Positions 26,681 through 36,458 are shown, counted from the first letter of the stretch. The stretch: 64,000 bases of DNA from Pseudonocardia acidicola (GCF_012911935.1 NZ_JAAXLA010000007.1:1-64000), one strand, 5' to 3'. The notes: generated by a model not told the origin, from the letters alone. Translations and numbers: made by a program.

Positions 26681-28984
26681 GTGCTCGACTCACGCGACCG
26701 AGTGACTGGGCGAACACCTTTCGTAATCAATCACGAGGTTCCCGGCATGCTGCACTGCCGACTCGTGCGGTCGACCGCCGCGCACGCGCGGATCGTGGCG
26801 GTGCGCACCGACGAGGCGGCGGCCCTGCCCGGGGTGGTCGCCGCGGTGACCGGGGCCGACCTCGCAGCCCGCGGGGACATGGCCGTGCTGTTCGGCCCCG
26901 TCATGCTCGATCAGCCCGTGCTGGCGATCGACGTGGTCCGCTACATCGGCGAGCCCGTCGTCGCGGTGCTGGCCGAGGACCCCGCGGTGGCTGACGATGC
27001 GGCCGCGCTGGTGCAGGTGGACTACGACCATCTCCCCGCCGTGTTCGACGCCGAGGAGGCCTTCGGGTCCGACACCGTCCGCTTGTTCGCCGAACCGCCG
27101 GAGCGCGACCCGTCCTTCGCCGACGTGACCCTGCGGGCCGACCACGAGCGCAACGTCTGCAACACATTCACCGTCGTAAAGGGCGACGTCGAGGCCGGGT
27201 TCAGGGCCGCTGACCTGGTCTTCGACGATGTCTTCGACAGCCCGGCCGCGGGCGCGGTACCGCTGGAGACGCACGCGGTGGTCGCCGACGCCCGCGGCGA
27301 CCGGCTCACCGTCTGGTCGTCCACCCAGACGCCCTACATCACCCGCCGACAACTAGCCCTGCAGTTCGGCCTGCCGCTCAACCGGGTGCGGGTCGTCGTG
27401 CCGGCCCTCGGTGGCGGGTTCGGGGCCAAGGCCTACGCCTCGGTCGAGCCGATCGCCGCGGCGCTGTCGCGCGTGGCGGTCGCCCCCGTGCGCCTGTACC
27501 TCACGCGCGAGGAGGAGTTCGTCACCAGCACCAAGCACGCGATGCGGGTGCGGATCCGGACCGGCGTCATGCGCGACGGCCGCATCGTGGCCCGGGAGGC
27601 GACCGCCTACTACAACGCAGGCGCCTACGCCGTGATCAGCCCGCGCAAGGTGATGTTCGCCGGCTACGGGCTCAACGGGCCGTACGCGATCCCGCACGTG
27701 CGGATCGAGGCCCACGCCGTTCTGACCAACACCCCCCCGGCCGGCGCCTACCGCGGCTTCGCCATCAACCAGGCCGCCTGGGCCTACGAGGGGCAGCTCG
27801 ACATGATCGCCGAGCGGCTCGGGCTCGACCCGGTGGAGATCCGTCGCATCAACCTGCTGCGCGACGGCGACGCCTTCTGCACCGGCGAGACCCTGGAGCA
27901 CCTGCGGTTCCACGACCTGCTCGACGGGGTGGCCGAGCGGATCGGCTGGGACCCGGACGAGCCCGCGCACCGCGACGGCGACCTGGTGCGGGCCAAGGGC
28001 GTCAGCTGCGTGATCGAGGGGACGATCACCCCGTCGACATCCACGGCGAGTGTCCGGATCAATCCCGACGGCAGCATCGATGTGCTCACCAGCTCTGTCG
28101 AGATGGGTCAGGGTATCCGGCCGGCTCTGGCAGCCACGGTCGCGCGCCGTCTCGGCGTCGATCCGGCCCTTGTCGGCGTGTCCTATGTCGACACCGACCT
28201 GACGCCCTACGACCAGCAGACCACCGCCAGCCGGTCGATGTACTCGATGGGAACCGCGATGGGCCGGGCCGCCGACGACGCCCTGGACAAGATCCGCGAG
28301 CTGGCCTCCGACCTGCTGGAGGTCGACCCGGCCGACCTCGAGATCGTCGGCGGTCAGGTGCGGGTCGCCGGGGTCGAGCAGCAGGGCCTGCCCCTCTCCG
28401 AGGTGGTGCGGCGCAGCCGCGTCGGCAACGTGATCGGGGAGGGCACGCTCGTCACCGCCGGCGGCCTCGACCCCTTCACCGGCCAGGGCATCGGCTCCGT
28501 GCACTGGCACCAGTCGGTCGGCGCCGCCGAGATCGAGGTCGACACCGCCACAGGCCACGTGCGGCTGCTCCGCTACACCGGCGGGGTGTTCGCCGGCGAG
28601 GTGATCGACCCCGTCGGCGCCGAACACCAGTGCGAAGGCTGCCTCGTCTTCGGCGTCGGGAACGCGCTGATGGAGGAGTTGGTGTTCGACCAGGGCCAGC
28701 TCGTCACCGGGACGCTGGCCGACTACATGGTGCCCACGCTCGAGGACATGCCGCGTGAGCACGCGTTCGAGCTCATGGAGGACCTGGAACACGGGGAGGT
28801 GCACGGTCTGGGCGAGCCGGCCCTGCCGCCGATCGCTCCGGCCATCGCCAACGCGCTCTACCGGGCCACGGGCGTGCGCATCCGGAGCCTGCCAATCAGT
28901 GCGGAGAAGGTGCTGCGCGGACTGCAGGAGCAGCGCGGCAGCCAACAGCTGAGCGAGGCCGCGACCGTGGGAGTGACTACATGA
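26681..28984 (+). CDS. Molybdenum hydroxylase 2, large Mo-pterin subunit
   Basis: The 767-aa subunit of the xanthine dehydrogenase/CoxL family has GGGFGAKAY, the substrate-loop motif GAYRGFAINQAAWAYE, and VHGLGEPALPP with the catalytic Glu near the C-terminus. GTG at 26681 follows GAGGTGAAAGT. The N-terminus is shorter than in enzyme 1. Together with the next two genes it forms an L-S-M trimer. The motif set closely matches enzyme 3 (GAYRGYGVSQAAWAYE), so the two are paralogs, while enzyme 1 is more distant. Confidence 0.9.
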   Translation: MLDSRDRVTGRTPFVINHEVPGMLHCRLVRSTAAHARIVAVRTDEAAALPGVVAAVTGADLAARGDMAVLFGPVMLDQPVLAIDVVRYIGEPVVAVLAEDPAVADDAAALVQVDYDHLPAVFDAEEAFGSDTVRLFAEPPERDPSFADVTLRADHERNVCNTFTVVKGDVEAGFRAADLVFDDVFDSPAAGAVPLETHAVVADARGDRLTVWSSTQTPYITRRQLALQFGLPLNRVRVVVPALGGGFGAKAYASVEPIAAALSRVAVAPVRLYLTREEEFVTSTKHAMRVRIRTGVMRDGRIVAREATAYYNAGAYAVISPRKVMFAGYGLNGPYAIPHVRIEAHAVLTNTPPAGAYRGFAINQAAWAYEGQLDMIAERLGLDPVEIRRINLLRDGDAFCTGETLEHLRFHDLLDGVAERIGWDPDEPAHRDGDLVRAKGVSCVIEGTITPSTSTASVRINPDGSIDVLTSSVEMGQGIRPALAATVARRLGVDPALVGVSYVDTDLTPYDQQTTASRSMYSMGTAMGRAADDALDKIRELASDLLEVDPADLEIVGGQVRVAGVEQQGLPLSEVVRRSRVGNVIGEGTLVTAGGLDPFTGQGIGSVHWHQSVGAAEIEVDTATGHVRLLRYTGGVFAGEVIDPVGAEHQCEGCLVFGVGNALMEELVFDQGQLVTGTLADYMVPTLEDMPREHAFELMEDLEHGEVHGLGEPALPPIAPAIANALYRATGVRIRSLPISAEKVLRGLQEQRGSQQLSEAATVGVTT

Positions 28985-29526
28985 GCGGACTGGAGGAGCT
29001 GCCCGACGACCCGGAGGCGGTGAAGATGCCCGACGCCGATGATCGTGTGCCGGTCCGGCTCGGCGTCAACGGCAGGGCCCGCACCCTGCGGGTCCGTCCG
29101 ACCCAGACACTGCTCGACGCACTGCGCGAGCAGTTGCGGCTGCACGGTGCGCGCAGCGGCTGTGGCGTGGGCATGTGCGGTGCGTGCACGGTGCTGCTCG
29201 ATGGCCGCGCCGCAAGCGGGTGCCTGACGCTCGCCGCGCTGTGCGACGGCACCGAAGTCCGCACGGTGGAGGGCTTGGAGAGCCCGTCGGGCGAGCTGAG
29301 CCGGGTGCAGGAGGCGTTCCTGCGCCACCGCGCGTTCCAGTGCTCGTACTGCACCTCGGGTTTCGTGCTCGCGCTGGAGGCACTGCTGGCGGTGGACCCC
29401 GCACCGGGCGAGACAGCGATCCGGGAGGCCTTCAGCGGGCACATCTGCCGGTGCGGCAGCTACTCCCGCATCATGGGCGCCGCGCTCGAGGTGGCCGGTG
29501 CCGCAGATCGGCGGGAGCAAGCATGA
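28981..29526 (+). CDS. Molybdenum hydroxylase 2, [2Fe-2S] subunit
   Basis: The 181-aa protein ligates the first cluster through C61, C66, C69 and C81 (GCGVGMCGACT) and the second through C121/C124 (CSYC) and C156/C158 (CRC). ATG at 28981 overlaps the large-subunit stop. An N-terminal acidic tail of about 22 residues precedes the ferredoxin fold. Confidence 0.92.
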   Translation: MSGLEELPDDPEAVKMPDADDRVPVRLGVNGRARTLRVRPTQTLLDALREQLRLHGARSGCGVGMCGACTVLLDGRAASGCLTLAALCDGTEVRTVEGLESPSGELSRVQEAFLRHRAFQCSYCTSGFVLALEALLAVDPAPGETAIREAFSGHICRCGSYSRIMGAALEVAGAADRREQA

Positions 29527-30443
29527 GCGCCCCGGCCTTCTTCTTCCCGCGGACGGTCAGCGAGACGGTCGACGTCCTGGACGCCTACGACGGGACCGCC
29601 AAATTGGTCGCGGGCGGTACCGCGCTGACCTTGATGCTCCAACAGCGGCTGGTCGCCCCGCAGGCGCTGGTGTCGCTGCGTGACGTTCCAGGCCTCGGTG
29701 CCGTCGCAGCCGAGGACGGCGTGCTACGAATCGGGGCGCTGGTGACCCACGCGACGGCGGCCCGCCACCCGCTGGTGCGTCGGCACGCTCCGCTGCTCGC
29801 CGACTCGCTGGCCGTGGTGGGCAACGCGCAGGTGCGCTCGGCGGCCACCGTCGGCGGCGTGCTGGCCGAGGCCGACTACGCCTCCGACCCGCCAGCGGCG
29901 CTTCGTGCTCTCGACGCCGCGGTCGGCGCTCACGGCCCCACCGGGGAACGGAGAATCGGCGTCGGCGAGCTGCTGCTGGGCTTCTACCAGACAGCCCTGG
30001 CGCCGGCCGAGGTCGTTACCGAGGTCCGGGTGCCGGTCCTGCCCGTTGGCACCGGCTCGGCCTACCTCAAGTACACGTCGCGCTCGCACGAAGACCGGCC
30101 GTGCGTCGGCGTCGCCGCGATCGTGCGGCTCGCCGGTGACGGCACCTGCGCCGACCTGCGGGTCGCCGTCGGGGCAGCATGCGACGCACCACTGCGACTG
30201 TGCGACATCGAGCAACAGGCCCGCGGCCGGCGGCTCGACGCGACCACGCTGATCGAGCTGGCCGACGCCTACGCCGAGCGGGCCGACCCGCTCTCCGACG
30301 TGCGGGGGTCGGCCTGGTACCGCCGCGAGATGGTCCGCGTCTGGGTTCGCCGGGCAGTGGAGCAGGCCCGGCTGCGCAGCCAGGAAGCCGGCCCCGACGG
30401 CCGGGACTGGGCGCACGAGCATTCGAAGGAGGGGGCGCAGTGA
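29523..30443 (+). CDS. Molybdenum hydroxylase 2, FAD subunit
   Basis: The 306-aa protein has AGGTALTLML near residue 32 and the second FAD motif TVGGVLAEADYASDPP near 105, shared almost exactly with the FAD subunit of enzyme 3. ATG at 29523 overlaps the FeS-subunit stop and follows a purine-rich CGGGAGCA. It carries electrons out of the trimer. Confidence 0.92.
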   Translation: MSAPAFFFPRTVSETVDVLDAYDGTAKLVAGGTALTLMLQQRLVAPQALVSLRDVPGLGAVAAEDGVLRIGALVTHATAARHPLVRRHAPLLADSLAVVGNAQVRSAATVGGVLAEADYASDPPAALRALDAAVGAHGPTGERRIGVGELLLGFYQTALAPAEVVTEVRVPVLPVGTGSAYLKYTSRSHEDRPCVGVAAIVRLAGDGTCADLRVAVGAACDAPLRLCDIEQQARGRRLDATTLIELADAYAERADPLSDVRGSAWYRREMVRVWVRRAVEQARLRSQEAGPDGRDWAHEHSKEGAQ

Positions 30444-31678
30444 TCGTCGATCGGAGCATCAAGATCGCGGCCTCGGCGGAGGAGACCTTCCGCCGGTGCC
30501 TCGACATCGCGTTCGTGGGCGCGTGCCTGCCGGGCGCCCAGGACATCCGGGAGGACACCCCGGACAGCTACCGGGGGGTCTTCGCGATCCGGATCGGTCC
30601 GGTGGCCGTGTCCCTGCAGGGCACGGTGCGGGTGCTCGAGACCGATGTGGCGGGACGGGTCGCGGTGCTGCGCCTGGAGGGCAGCGACCGCCGCATCGGT
30701 GGCGATGTGGCCGGCGACATGCGGATCGAGGTCGTGGAGCACTCCGAGACCGAGTGCCGGCTCGACGTGCACACCGACGTCACGATCTCCGGGAAGCTCG
30801 GGCAGTTCGGGCGTGCGGTCATCGTGAAGAAGGCCGACCAGATCACCGAGGCCTTCGTCCAGGAGTTCTCCCGGCAGCTCGCGGCGGTGCGGACCCCGGC
30901 CGATCTGGTCGCCGCCCCCTCTGCCCCCGCAGCCCCGCAGTCCACTCTCCCCACGCCGCCGGCGGCTGCGGCACCTGCAGCCGCCGCCCCAGCAGGTCTG
31001 GCCCTGGCGAGCACCCCGGCCCAATCCCTGGCCGCGCTCGTCCGCCGGGGTCGCCGGATCGCGGTCGCCGCGCATCGGGACGACCTGGCTCGGGCCGCCG
31101 GCACCCCGGACCTGGGCGCGGTCTGGCTGTCCGCCGGCCCGGTCGGCGCGCCCGGGGGGATCGCGGTGCCGCGAGTGGCGGCCGTGCACGCGGGCCGCGG
31201 CGACGAGCTACTCGCTGCTCTCGGCGCCGCGGGCGTGCCCGGCGCACACGCCCCGGACGCCGTCGCCGTGGTTCCACGGGGCGCCGCGGTCGGCGATCCG
31301 GAGGTGATGGCGGCGCTGTGCCGGCAGGCGACGACTGTGACCGGGCGTCCGGTACTGCTGGTGGCCGCGGCCCCGTGGTCCGCGTTGCTGTGCGCTCGGG
31401 TGGCGTCCACCGGCGTCGCTCACGGGGTCGGCGTCGTGCTCGACCGCGGCGTCGCCCCCGAGATCGGCGCGGCACTGCTCGTCCATGCGGTGCACGAGAT
31501 CCGCGACGCCGGGCTGGAGCTCCCGGTGCTGGCCGGCCTGGTAGCGCCCAGGGATGTCCCCGTCGTGCTACGGGCCGGTGCAGACGGTGTCCTGGTCGCG
31601 CCCGGGCGAGTGCCGGTCAGCACGTCCCTGCGTCGCCGGCTGCCGCTGCTGCGGCCCGCGTCCATGGCCCGGAACTGA
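30440..31678 (+). CDS. CoxG (SRPBCC) domain fused to an uncharacterised C-terminal domain
   Basis: Residues 1-150 are a CoxG/SRPBCC lipid-binding-like domain (IVDRSIKIAASAEETFRRCLD, ending ISGKLGQFGRAVI and FVQEFSRQL). CoxG helps attach CO dehydrogenase to the membrane. An Ala/Pro-rich linker (about 155-190) joins it to a 210-residue domain unlike CoxG. Its strand-helix repeats and the ending VVLRAGADGVLVAPG resemble the last units of a TIM barrel. Most CoxG proteins are 150-230 aa, so 412 aa is long. GTG at 30440 overlaps the FAD-subunit stop by 4 bp. The N-terminal call is firm; the second half is unassigned. Confidence 0.7.
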   Translation: MIVDRSIKIAASAEETFRRCLDIAFVGACLPGAQDIREDTPDSYRGVFAIRIGPVAVSLQGTVRVLETDVAGRVAVLRLEGSDRRIGGDVAGDMRIEVVEHSETECRLDVHTDVTISGKLGQFGRAVIVKKADQITEAFVQEFSRQLAAVRTPADLVAAPSAPAAPQSTLPTPPAAAAPAAAAPAGLALASTPAQSLAALVRRGRRIAVAAHRDDLARAAGTPDLGAVWLSAGPVGAPGGIAVPRVAAVHAGRGDELLAALGAAGVPGAHAPDAVAVVPRGAAVGDPEVMAALCRQATTVTGRPVLLVAAAPWSALLCARVASTGVAHGVGVVLDRGVAPEIGAALLVHAVHEIRDAGLELPVLAGLVAPRDVPVVLRAGADGVLVAPGRVPVSTSLRRRLPLLRPASMARN

Positions 31679-31774
31679 CCCGATGTGCAGCCGGGTACAT
31701 CCAGATCCCGACCGTGGAGCGGTCGCAACCGATGTGAGGACAACGAGCGCTCCGCCGCTCGGGAGGAGATGGTG

Positions 31775-32647
31775 ATGCAGGTACTCCGGCCACAGACCAC
31801 GGCCGACACCCTGCGCCTGCTGGCTGACGGCGGCGAGGACACGAAGATCATCGCCGGCGGCACGGCCCTGATGCTGATGATGCGCAACGGACTGGTCATG
31901 CCCGAGCAGCTCGTCTCCCTCGACAGGCTGCCCGAACTGAACCGGGTGACCGTGGAGCCCGACGCCGTCCGGCTCGGCGCCCTGGTCAGCCTGCGCGGCA
32001 TCGAGCGTTCCGCAGAGCTCGCCACCGTGCTGCCCACGCTGACCGCCGCGGTCGGCCTGGTCGCCAACCACCGGATCCGCCAGCGCGCGACCATCGGTGG
32101 CTGTGTCAGCGAGGCCGACTACGCCTCCGACCCGCCCGCGGTGCTGACCACCCTGGGCTGCGAGGTGCACGTCGTCGGCATCGGGACGGACCGGTGGATC
32201 CCGCTGTCGGAGTTCCTCGTGGATTACTACCAGACGGTGCTGCAGCCGGGTGAGCTCGTCACCGAGGTCCGCATCCCCCGGCCCTCGCCGACGGCGCGCA
32301 CGACCTACCTCAAGTACATCAGCCGCTCCGCGGAGGACCGGCCCTGCGTCGGCGTCGCTGCCCACGTCGACCTCGACTCCTCGGGGCGCTGCACCGACGT
32401 CCGGGTGGCGGTCGCGGGAGCGACCGCCACGCCGTTCACGGTGGCCGAGGCGACCGAGGCCTGCCGCGGGGCCAAGCCGGACAAGAGCGCCTGGGACGAG
32501 GTCGCGGCCGCCTACAGCGCCGCCATCTCCCCCATCGGCGACGCCCGCGGCTCCGCCGAGTACCGCAAGCACGTGACCGGGGAGCTCGTCCGGCGGGCCC
32601 TGAAGGTCCTCTCCACCGGCGCCGAGAACGGAGCGTTCCGCCTGTGA
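31775..32647 (+). CDS. Molybdenum hydroxylase 3, FAD subunit
   Basis: The 290-aa protein has AGGTALMLMM near residue 26 and TIGGCVSEADYASDPP near 107. ATG at 31775 (MQVLRPQTT) sits 6 bp after GGGAGGAG; ATG at 31769 is an in-frame alternative only two codons longer. It opens an M-L-S order, different from enzyme 1 (L-M-S) and enzyme 2 (L-S-M). The 96-bp gap before it could hold an internal promoter. Confidence 0.9.
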   Translation: MQVLRPQTTADTLRLLADGGEDTKIIAGGTALMLMMRNGLVMPEQLVSLDRLPELNRVTVEPDAVRLGALVSLRGIERSAELATVLPTLTAAVGLVANHRIRQRATIGGCVSEADYASDPPAVLTTLGCEVHVVGIGTDRWIPLSEFLVDYYQTVLQPGELVTEVRIPRPSPTARTTYLKYISRSAEDRPCVGVAAHVDLDSSGRCTDVRVAVAGATATPFTVAEATEACRGAKPDKSAWDEVAAAYSAAISPIGDARGSAEYRKHVTGELVRRALKVLSTGAENGAFRL

Positions 32648-34998
32648 ACCCGAACGACACCGACACCACAGTGGACGCGGGGATCCCCAACCCGAACCGG
32701 AGCATCCCGGTAGCGCAGGGCTCCGCCGTCGGGCAGCCGGTGGACATGATCGGTGCGACGGCGCGGGTCAGCGGCCGCGTCGACTTCGCCCTGAACGCGG
32801 TGGTCCCCGGGATGACCCACGCCCGCATCCTGCGCAGCCCGCTGCCGCACGCCCGCATCCGCTCGATCGACACCAGCGCTGCGGAGAAGATGCCGGGAGT
32901 CGTCGCGGTGCTGACCGCGACCGACTTCGACAGGCCCGGCGCGCCGGCGCGCTACTACGGCGCCGTGCTGCGCGACCAGCCCGTGCTGTGCGGGGAGAAG
33001 GTCCGCTTCGCCGGCGACCCGGTCGCCGCAGTGGCGGCGGAGACCGAGGAGCAGGCGGCCGCCGCGCTGCTCGAGATCGAGATCGGCTACGAGCCGCTGC
33101 CCGCGGTCGGCTCGGTTGACGAGGCGCTCGCCGAGGGGGCGCCGCTGGTGCACGAGAAGCCCCCGCTGCCCCGCGAGCGCAGCTACGCCGACATCAAGTT
33201 CCACGGCCGCGAGGGCAATGTCTGTACGAAGTTCCAGCTCCGCTCCGGTGACGTCGAGGCCGGGTTCGCGGCGGCGGACCACGTCTTCGAGAACACCTAC
33301 CACAGCCCCGCCGTCCAGCACGTGACGATGGAGCCGCACGTCGTGCTGGCGCACTTCGAGGGCGAGCGGCTCACCGTGACGTCGTCGACCCAGGCGCCCT
33401 ACGCGGTGCGCGACACGCTGGCCGAGATGTTCGGCGTGGCGAGCTCGAAGGTGCGCGTGATCGTCCCGCCGATCGGCGGCGGCTACGGCGGCAAGACCTA
33501 CGCGAAGTTCGAGCCGGTCACCGCCGCGCTGGCGTGGAAGGCCCGCCGGCCGGTCAAGCTGGTGCTCCCCCGCGACGAGGAGTTCCTCTCGCTCACCAAG
33601 CATGCCGCCACGATCCGGATGCGCACCGGCGTGTCCGCGGACGGCACGCTGCTGGCGCGCGACGTGCAGGTGTACTTCGACGCCGGCGCCTACACCGACA
33701 TCAGTCCGCGCCTGATCAAGAACGGCGGGTACAGCACCGCGGGCCCGTACGCGATTCCGAACGTCCGGATCGACTCCTACGCCGTCTACACCAACCTGCC
33801 GCCGGCGGGGGCGTACCGCGGCTACGGCGTGTCGCAGGCCGCGTGGGCCTACGAGCAACAGATGGACGAGATGGCCGAGGCGCTCGGCATCGACCCCGTC
33901 GAGTTCCGCCGCCGCAACCTCCTCGGCGAGGGCGACCGGTTCGCCACCGGCGAGATCATGCGCGAGGCGCACTGGCGGGAGTTGCTCGACCGCACCGCCG
34001 CGGCGATCGACTACGACCACGACCGCCGGGTGATGCTCGACGAGAACCGGGTGCGCGGCAAAGGCCTCGCGGTGATCCTCAAGTCGACGATCACGCCGTC
34101 CACCTCGCACGCGGCGATGCGCCTCGACGCGGACGGCAGCCTGCAGGTGCTCACCTCGTCGGTGGAGATGGGGCAGGGCGCGCACACGGTCCTCGCGCAG
34201 CTCGCGGCGCAGCCGCTCGGCCTGCCGGTCTCGGCGGTGCACGTCACCGAGCCGGACACCCAGTACACCCCCTACGACCAGACCACCAGCTCCAGTCGCA
34301 CCACCCGCGCGATGGGCGGGGCGCTCACCGCCGCCGCGCACGTCATTCGCGAGAAGCTGCTGAAGCTCGCCGGTGACCTGCTCGAGGTCTCCCCGGGTGA
34401 CCTGGAGCTGACCGACGGGCACGTCGTGGTCAAGGGCTCCCCGACCGTGCGGCTGTCGGTACCGGAGGTGTTCGCCCGGACCCGCACCGGCAGCATCAGC
34501 GGCGACGGCGAGGTCATCACCGCCGGCGGGCTCGACCCCGAGACCGGCCAGGGCATCGCCAGCGACCACTGGCACCAGGGCGCCGCATCCGCCGAGGTGG
34601 AGGTCGATCTGGGCACCGGGAAGGTCTACGTCCGGCACGTGCACTCGATCGCGCACGCCGGCCGGGTGGTCAATCCCAAGCTCGCCCGCCTGCAGATGCA
34701 CGGCAGCACCGTGTTCGGCATCAGCCACGCGCTGTACGAGGAACTGGTCTACGACGGCGGCATCCTCACCAACCCCAACCTGTCCGACTACGCGATCACC
34801 GCGATGGGCGACATGCCCGCGAAGCTCGAGGTCGAGTTCCTCGAGGACTCCGGCGAGGCCGAGATCCACGGCCTCGGTGAGACGACCCTGCCGCCGGTGA
34901 TCGCCGCGATCGGGAACGCGGTCCGCGCGGCCATCGGCGCGCCGGTGCGCACCCTGCCCATCACCCCGGAACGAGTGCTGCGAGCGAGGAACTCATGA
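32644..34998 (+). CDS. Molybdenum hydroxylase 3, large Mo-pterin subunit
   Basis: The 784-aa subunit has GGGYGGKTYAKF, the loop GAYRGYGVSQAAWAYEQQ and IHGLGETTLPPVIAAIG with the catalytic Glu. GTG at 32644 overlaps the FAD-subunit stop. The N-terminus has an extra region (about 40 residues) before GQPVDMIGATARVSG. Close similarity to enzyme 2 suggests duplication and divergence to a second substrate or a second oxidation of the same ring. Confidence 0.9.
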   Translation: MNPNDTDTTVDAGIPNPNRSIPVAQGSAVGQPVDMIGATARVSGRVDFALNAVVPGMTHARILRSPLPHARIRSIDTSAAEKMPGVVAVLTATDFDRPGAPARYYGAVLRDQPVLCGEKVRFAGDPVAAVAAETEEQAAAALLEIEIGYEPLPAVGSVDEALAEGAPLVHEKPPLPRERSYADIKFHGREGNVCTKFQLRSGDVEAGFAAADHVFENTYHSPAVQHVTMEPHVVLAHFEGERLTVTSSTQAPYAVRDTLAEMFGVASSKVRVIVPPIGGGYGGKTYAKFEPVTAALAWKARRPVKLVLPRDEEFLSLTKHAATIRMRTGVSADGTLLARDVQVYFDAGAYTDISPRLIKNGGYSTAGPYAIPNVRIDSYAVYTNLPPAGAYRGYGVSQAAWAYEQQMDEMAEALGIDPVEFRRRNLLGEGDRFATGEIMREAHWRELLDRTAAAIDYDHDRRVMLDENRVRGKGLAVILKSTITPSTSHAAMRLDADGSLQVLTSSVEMGQGAHTVLAQLAAQPLGLPVSAVHVTEPDTQYTPYDQTTSSSRTTRAMGGALTAAAHVIREKLLKLAGDLLEVSPGDLELTDGHVVVKGSPTVRLSVPEVFARTRTGSISGDGEVITAGGLDPETGQGIASDHWHQGAASAEVEVDLGTGKVYVRHVHSIAHAGRVVNPKLARLQMHGSTVFGISHALYEELVYDGGILTNPNLSDYAITAMGDMPAKLEVEFLEDSGEAEIHGLGETTLPPVIAAIGNAVRAAIGAPVRTLPITPERVLRARNS

Positions 34999-35504
34999 TG
35001 GACCCGACCGACCAGACGTCCTTCACCTGCGTCGTCAACGGCGAGCACGTCGTCCTCGCCGGCGACGACACCACGCCCGCGATCACCGCGCTGCGCGCGC
35101 ACGGCCTGTTCAGCGTGCGCGAGACCTGCGGCATCGGGGTGTGCGGCACCTGCACGGTGCTGCTCGACGGCGAGCCGGTGAGCGCCTGCATCCTGCCGCT
35201 CTACGCCCTTGGCGGGCGCACCGTCCAGACCGCCGAGGGCCTGGAGGGGCAAAACGGCGAACTCTCCGACCTGCAGCGGCAGTTCATCGCCTCGCAGGCC
35301 TTCCAGTGCTCGTTCTGCACCCCCGGCTTTCTCATGAGCGGCCAGGCCCTGCTGGACAGCACCGACGGGCCACTCGACGACGAGGCCATCGAGGAGGGGC
35401 TGCAGGGCCATCTGTGCCGGTGCGGGTGCTACGCGGCCATCACCGAGGCCGTTCGCGAATGCGCGGCCGCACGGATGTGCGGCCGCGCGGCCGCGCGGCA
35501 CTGA
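34995..35504 (+). CDS. Molybdenum hydroxylase 3, [2Fe-2S] subunit
   Basis: The 169-aa protein has first-cluster ligands C45, C50, C53 and C65 and second-cluster ligands C105/C108 (CSFC) and C141/C143 (CRCGCY). ATG at 34995 overlaps the large-subunit stop. The C-terminal tail is encoded by repeated GCGGCCGC units, probably recent slippage of low-complexity DNA. Confidence 0.92.
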   Translation: MMDPTDQTSFTCVVNGEHVVLAGDDTTPAITALRAHGLFSVRETCGIGVCGTCTVLLDGEPVSACILPLYALGGRTVQTAEGLEGQNGELSDLQRQFIASQAFQCSFCTPGFLMSGQALLDSTDGPLDDEAIEEGLQGHLCRCGCYAAITEAVRECAAARMCGRAAARH

Positions 35505-35525
35505 GCAGCTGGGAGCGGCACTGAC

Positions 35526-36458
35526 ATGCCTTACCCGCACGAACGGCCATTCGCCGCGATCCACGATCGGTTGCCGTACTCCCCCATTGTCGACCGGCCC
35601 CCGATCAGGTGGCCCGGCGGCGCGCGGGTGGCGGTCTGGGTGGTGCCGAACGTCGAGCACTACGAGTACCTGCCGCCCGCGGGCGCGATCGACCCCTACC
35701 CGCGCACCCCGCACCCCGACGTGCGCAAGTTCGCCTACCACGACTTCGGCAACCGGGTCGGGTTCTGGCGGATGCTCGAGGTGCTCGACCGGCACGCCGT
35801 GCCCGCCACGGTGTCGCTCAACGTCGCGGTGCTCGACCACTACCCGGAGATCGCCGCGGCCATGGTCGAGCGCGGCTGGGAGTTCATGAGCCACGGGCTC
35901 TACAACACCCGCTACCTCACCGGGCTCGACGTCGAGCAGGAACGCGAGTTCCTGCGCACGTGCAACGCCGTGCTCGAGCGGCACACCGGGCGGCAGTTCT
36001 CCGGGATGCTCGGCCCGAACATCACCGGCAACGGCTGGACGCCGGACCTGATGGCCGAAGCCGGGATGAGCTACCACGCCGACTGGGTGCACGACGAACG
36101 GCCGGCGCCCCTGCTGACCGCGAACGGGAGCCGGATGGTCGCGCTGCCCTACAGCTACGAGCTCAACGACGCCCCGCTGCTGATGCGCTCGCACGTCGAG
36201 GGCGACGAATACGCGCAGTACTGCACCGCGCAGTTCGACCGGCTGCACCGCGACGCGGAGTCCGGCGGCCGGATGATGTGCCTGCCGCTGCACCCGTTCG
36301 CGATCGGCCAGCCGCACCGGATCGGCAGCCTGGACCGGGTGCTCGCACACCTGCGCGCGCACGGCGCCTGGATCGCCACGGCCACCGACATCGTCACGCA
36401 CTACCGCGAGCACCACTACGACGCCGACCTGGCGGCGGGCGAGGTCGTCCATGCCTGA
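35526..36458 (+). CDS. Polysaccharide deacetylase-fold hydrolase (PuuE/cyclic-imidase-like)
   Basis: The 310-aa NodB-fold protein belongs to the branch containing PuuE allantoinase and bacterial cyclic imide hydrolases rather than sugar deacetylases. It keeps the WVVPNVEHYEY motif near residue 40, the metal-site FMSHGLYNTRY near 120 and CLPLHPFAIGQ near 257. It starts 21 bp after the FeS subunit. Cyclic imidases open succinimide- or maleimide-like rings, the kind of product a molybdenum hydroxylase would make from a lactam. Substrate not demonstrated. Confidence 0.85.
   Translation: MPYPHERPFAAIHDRLPYSPIVDRPPIRWPGGARVAVWVVPNVEHYEYLPPAGAIDPYPRTPHPDVRKFAYHDFGNRVGFWRMLEVLDRHAVPATVSLNVAVLDHYPEIAAAMVERGWEFMSHGLYNTRYLTGLDVEQEREFLRTCNAVLERHTGRQFSGMLGPNITGNGWTPDLMAEAGMSYHADWVHDERPAPLLTANGSRMVALPYSYELNDAPLLMRSHVEGDEYAQYCTAQFDRLHRDAESGGRMMCLPLHPFAIGQPHRIGSLDRVLAHLRAHGAWIATATDIVTHYREHHYDADLAAGEVVHA

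Noticed and set aside
35462..35500. GCGGCCGC repeats at the end of the third FeS subunit as a mobile-element end
   Set aside because: They are short in-frame low-complexity repeats without flanking inverted or direct repeats.
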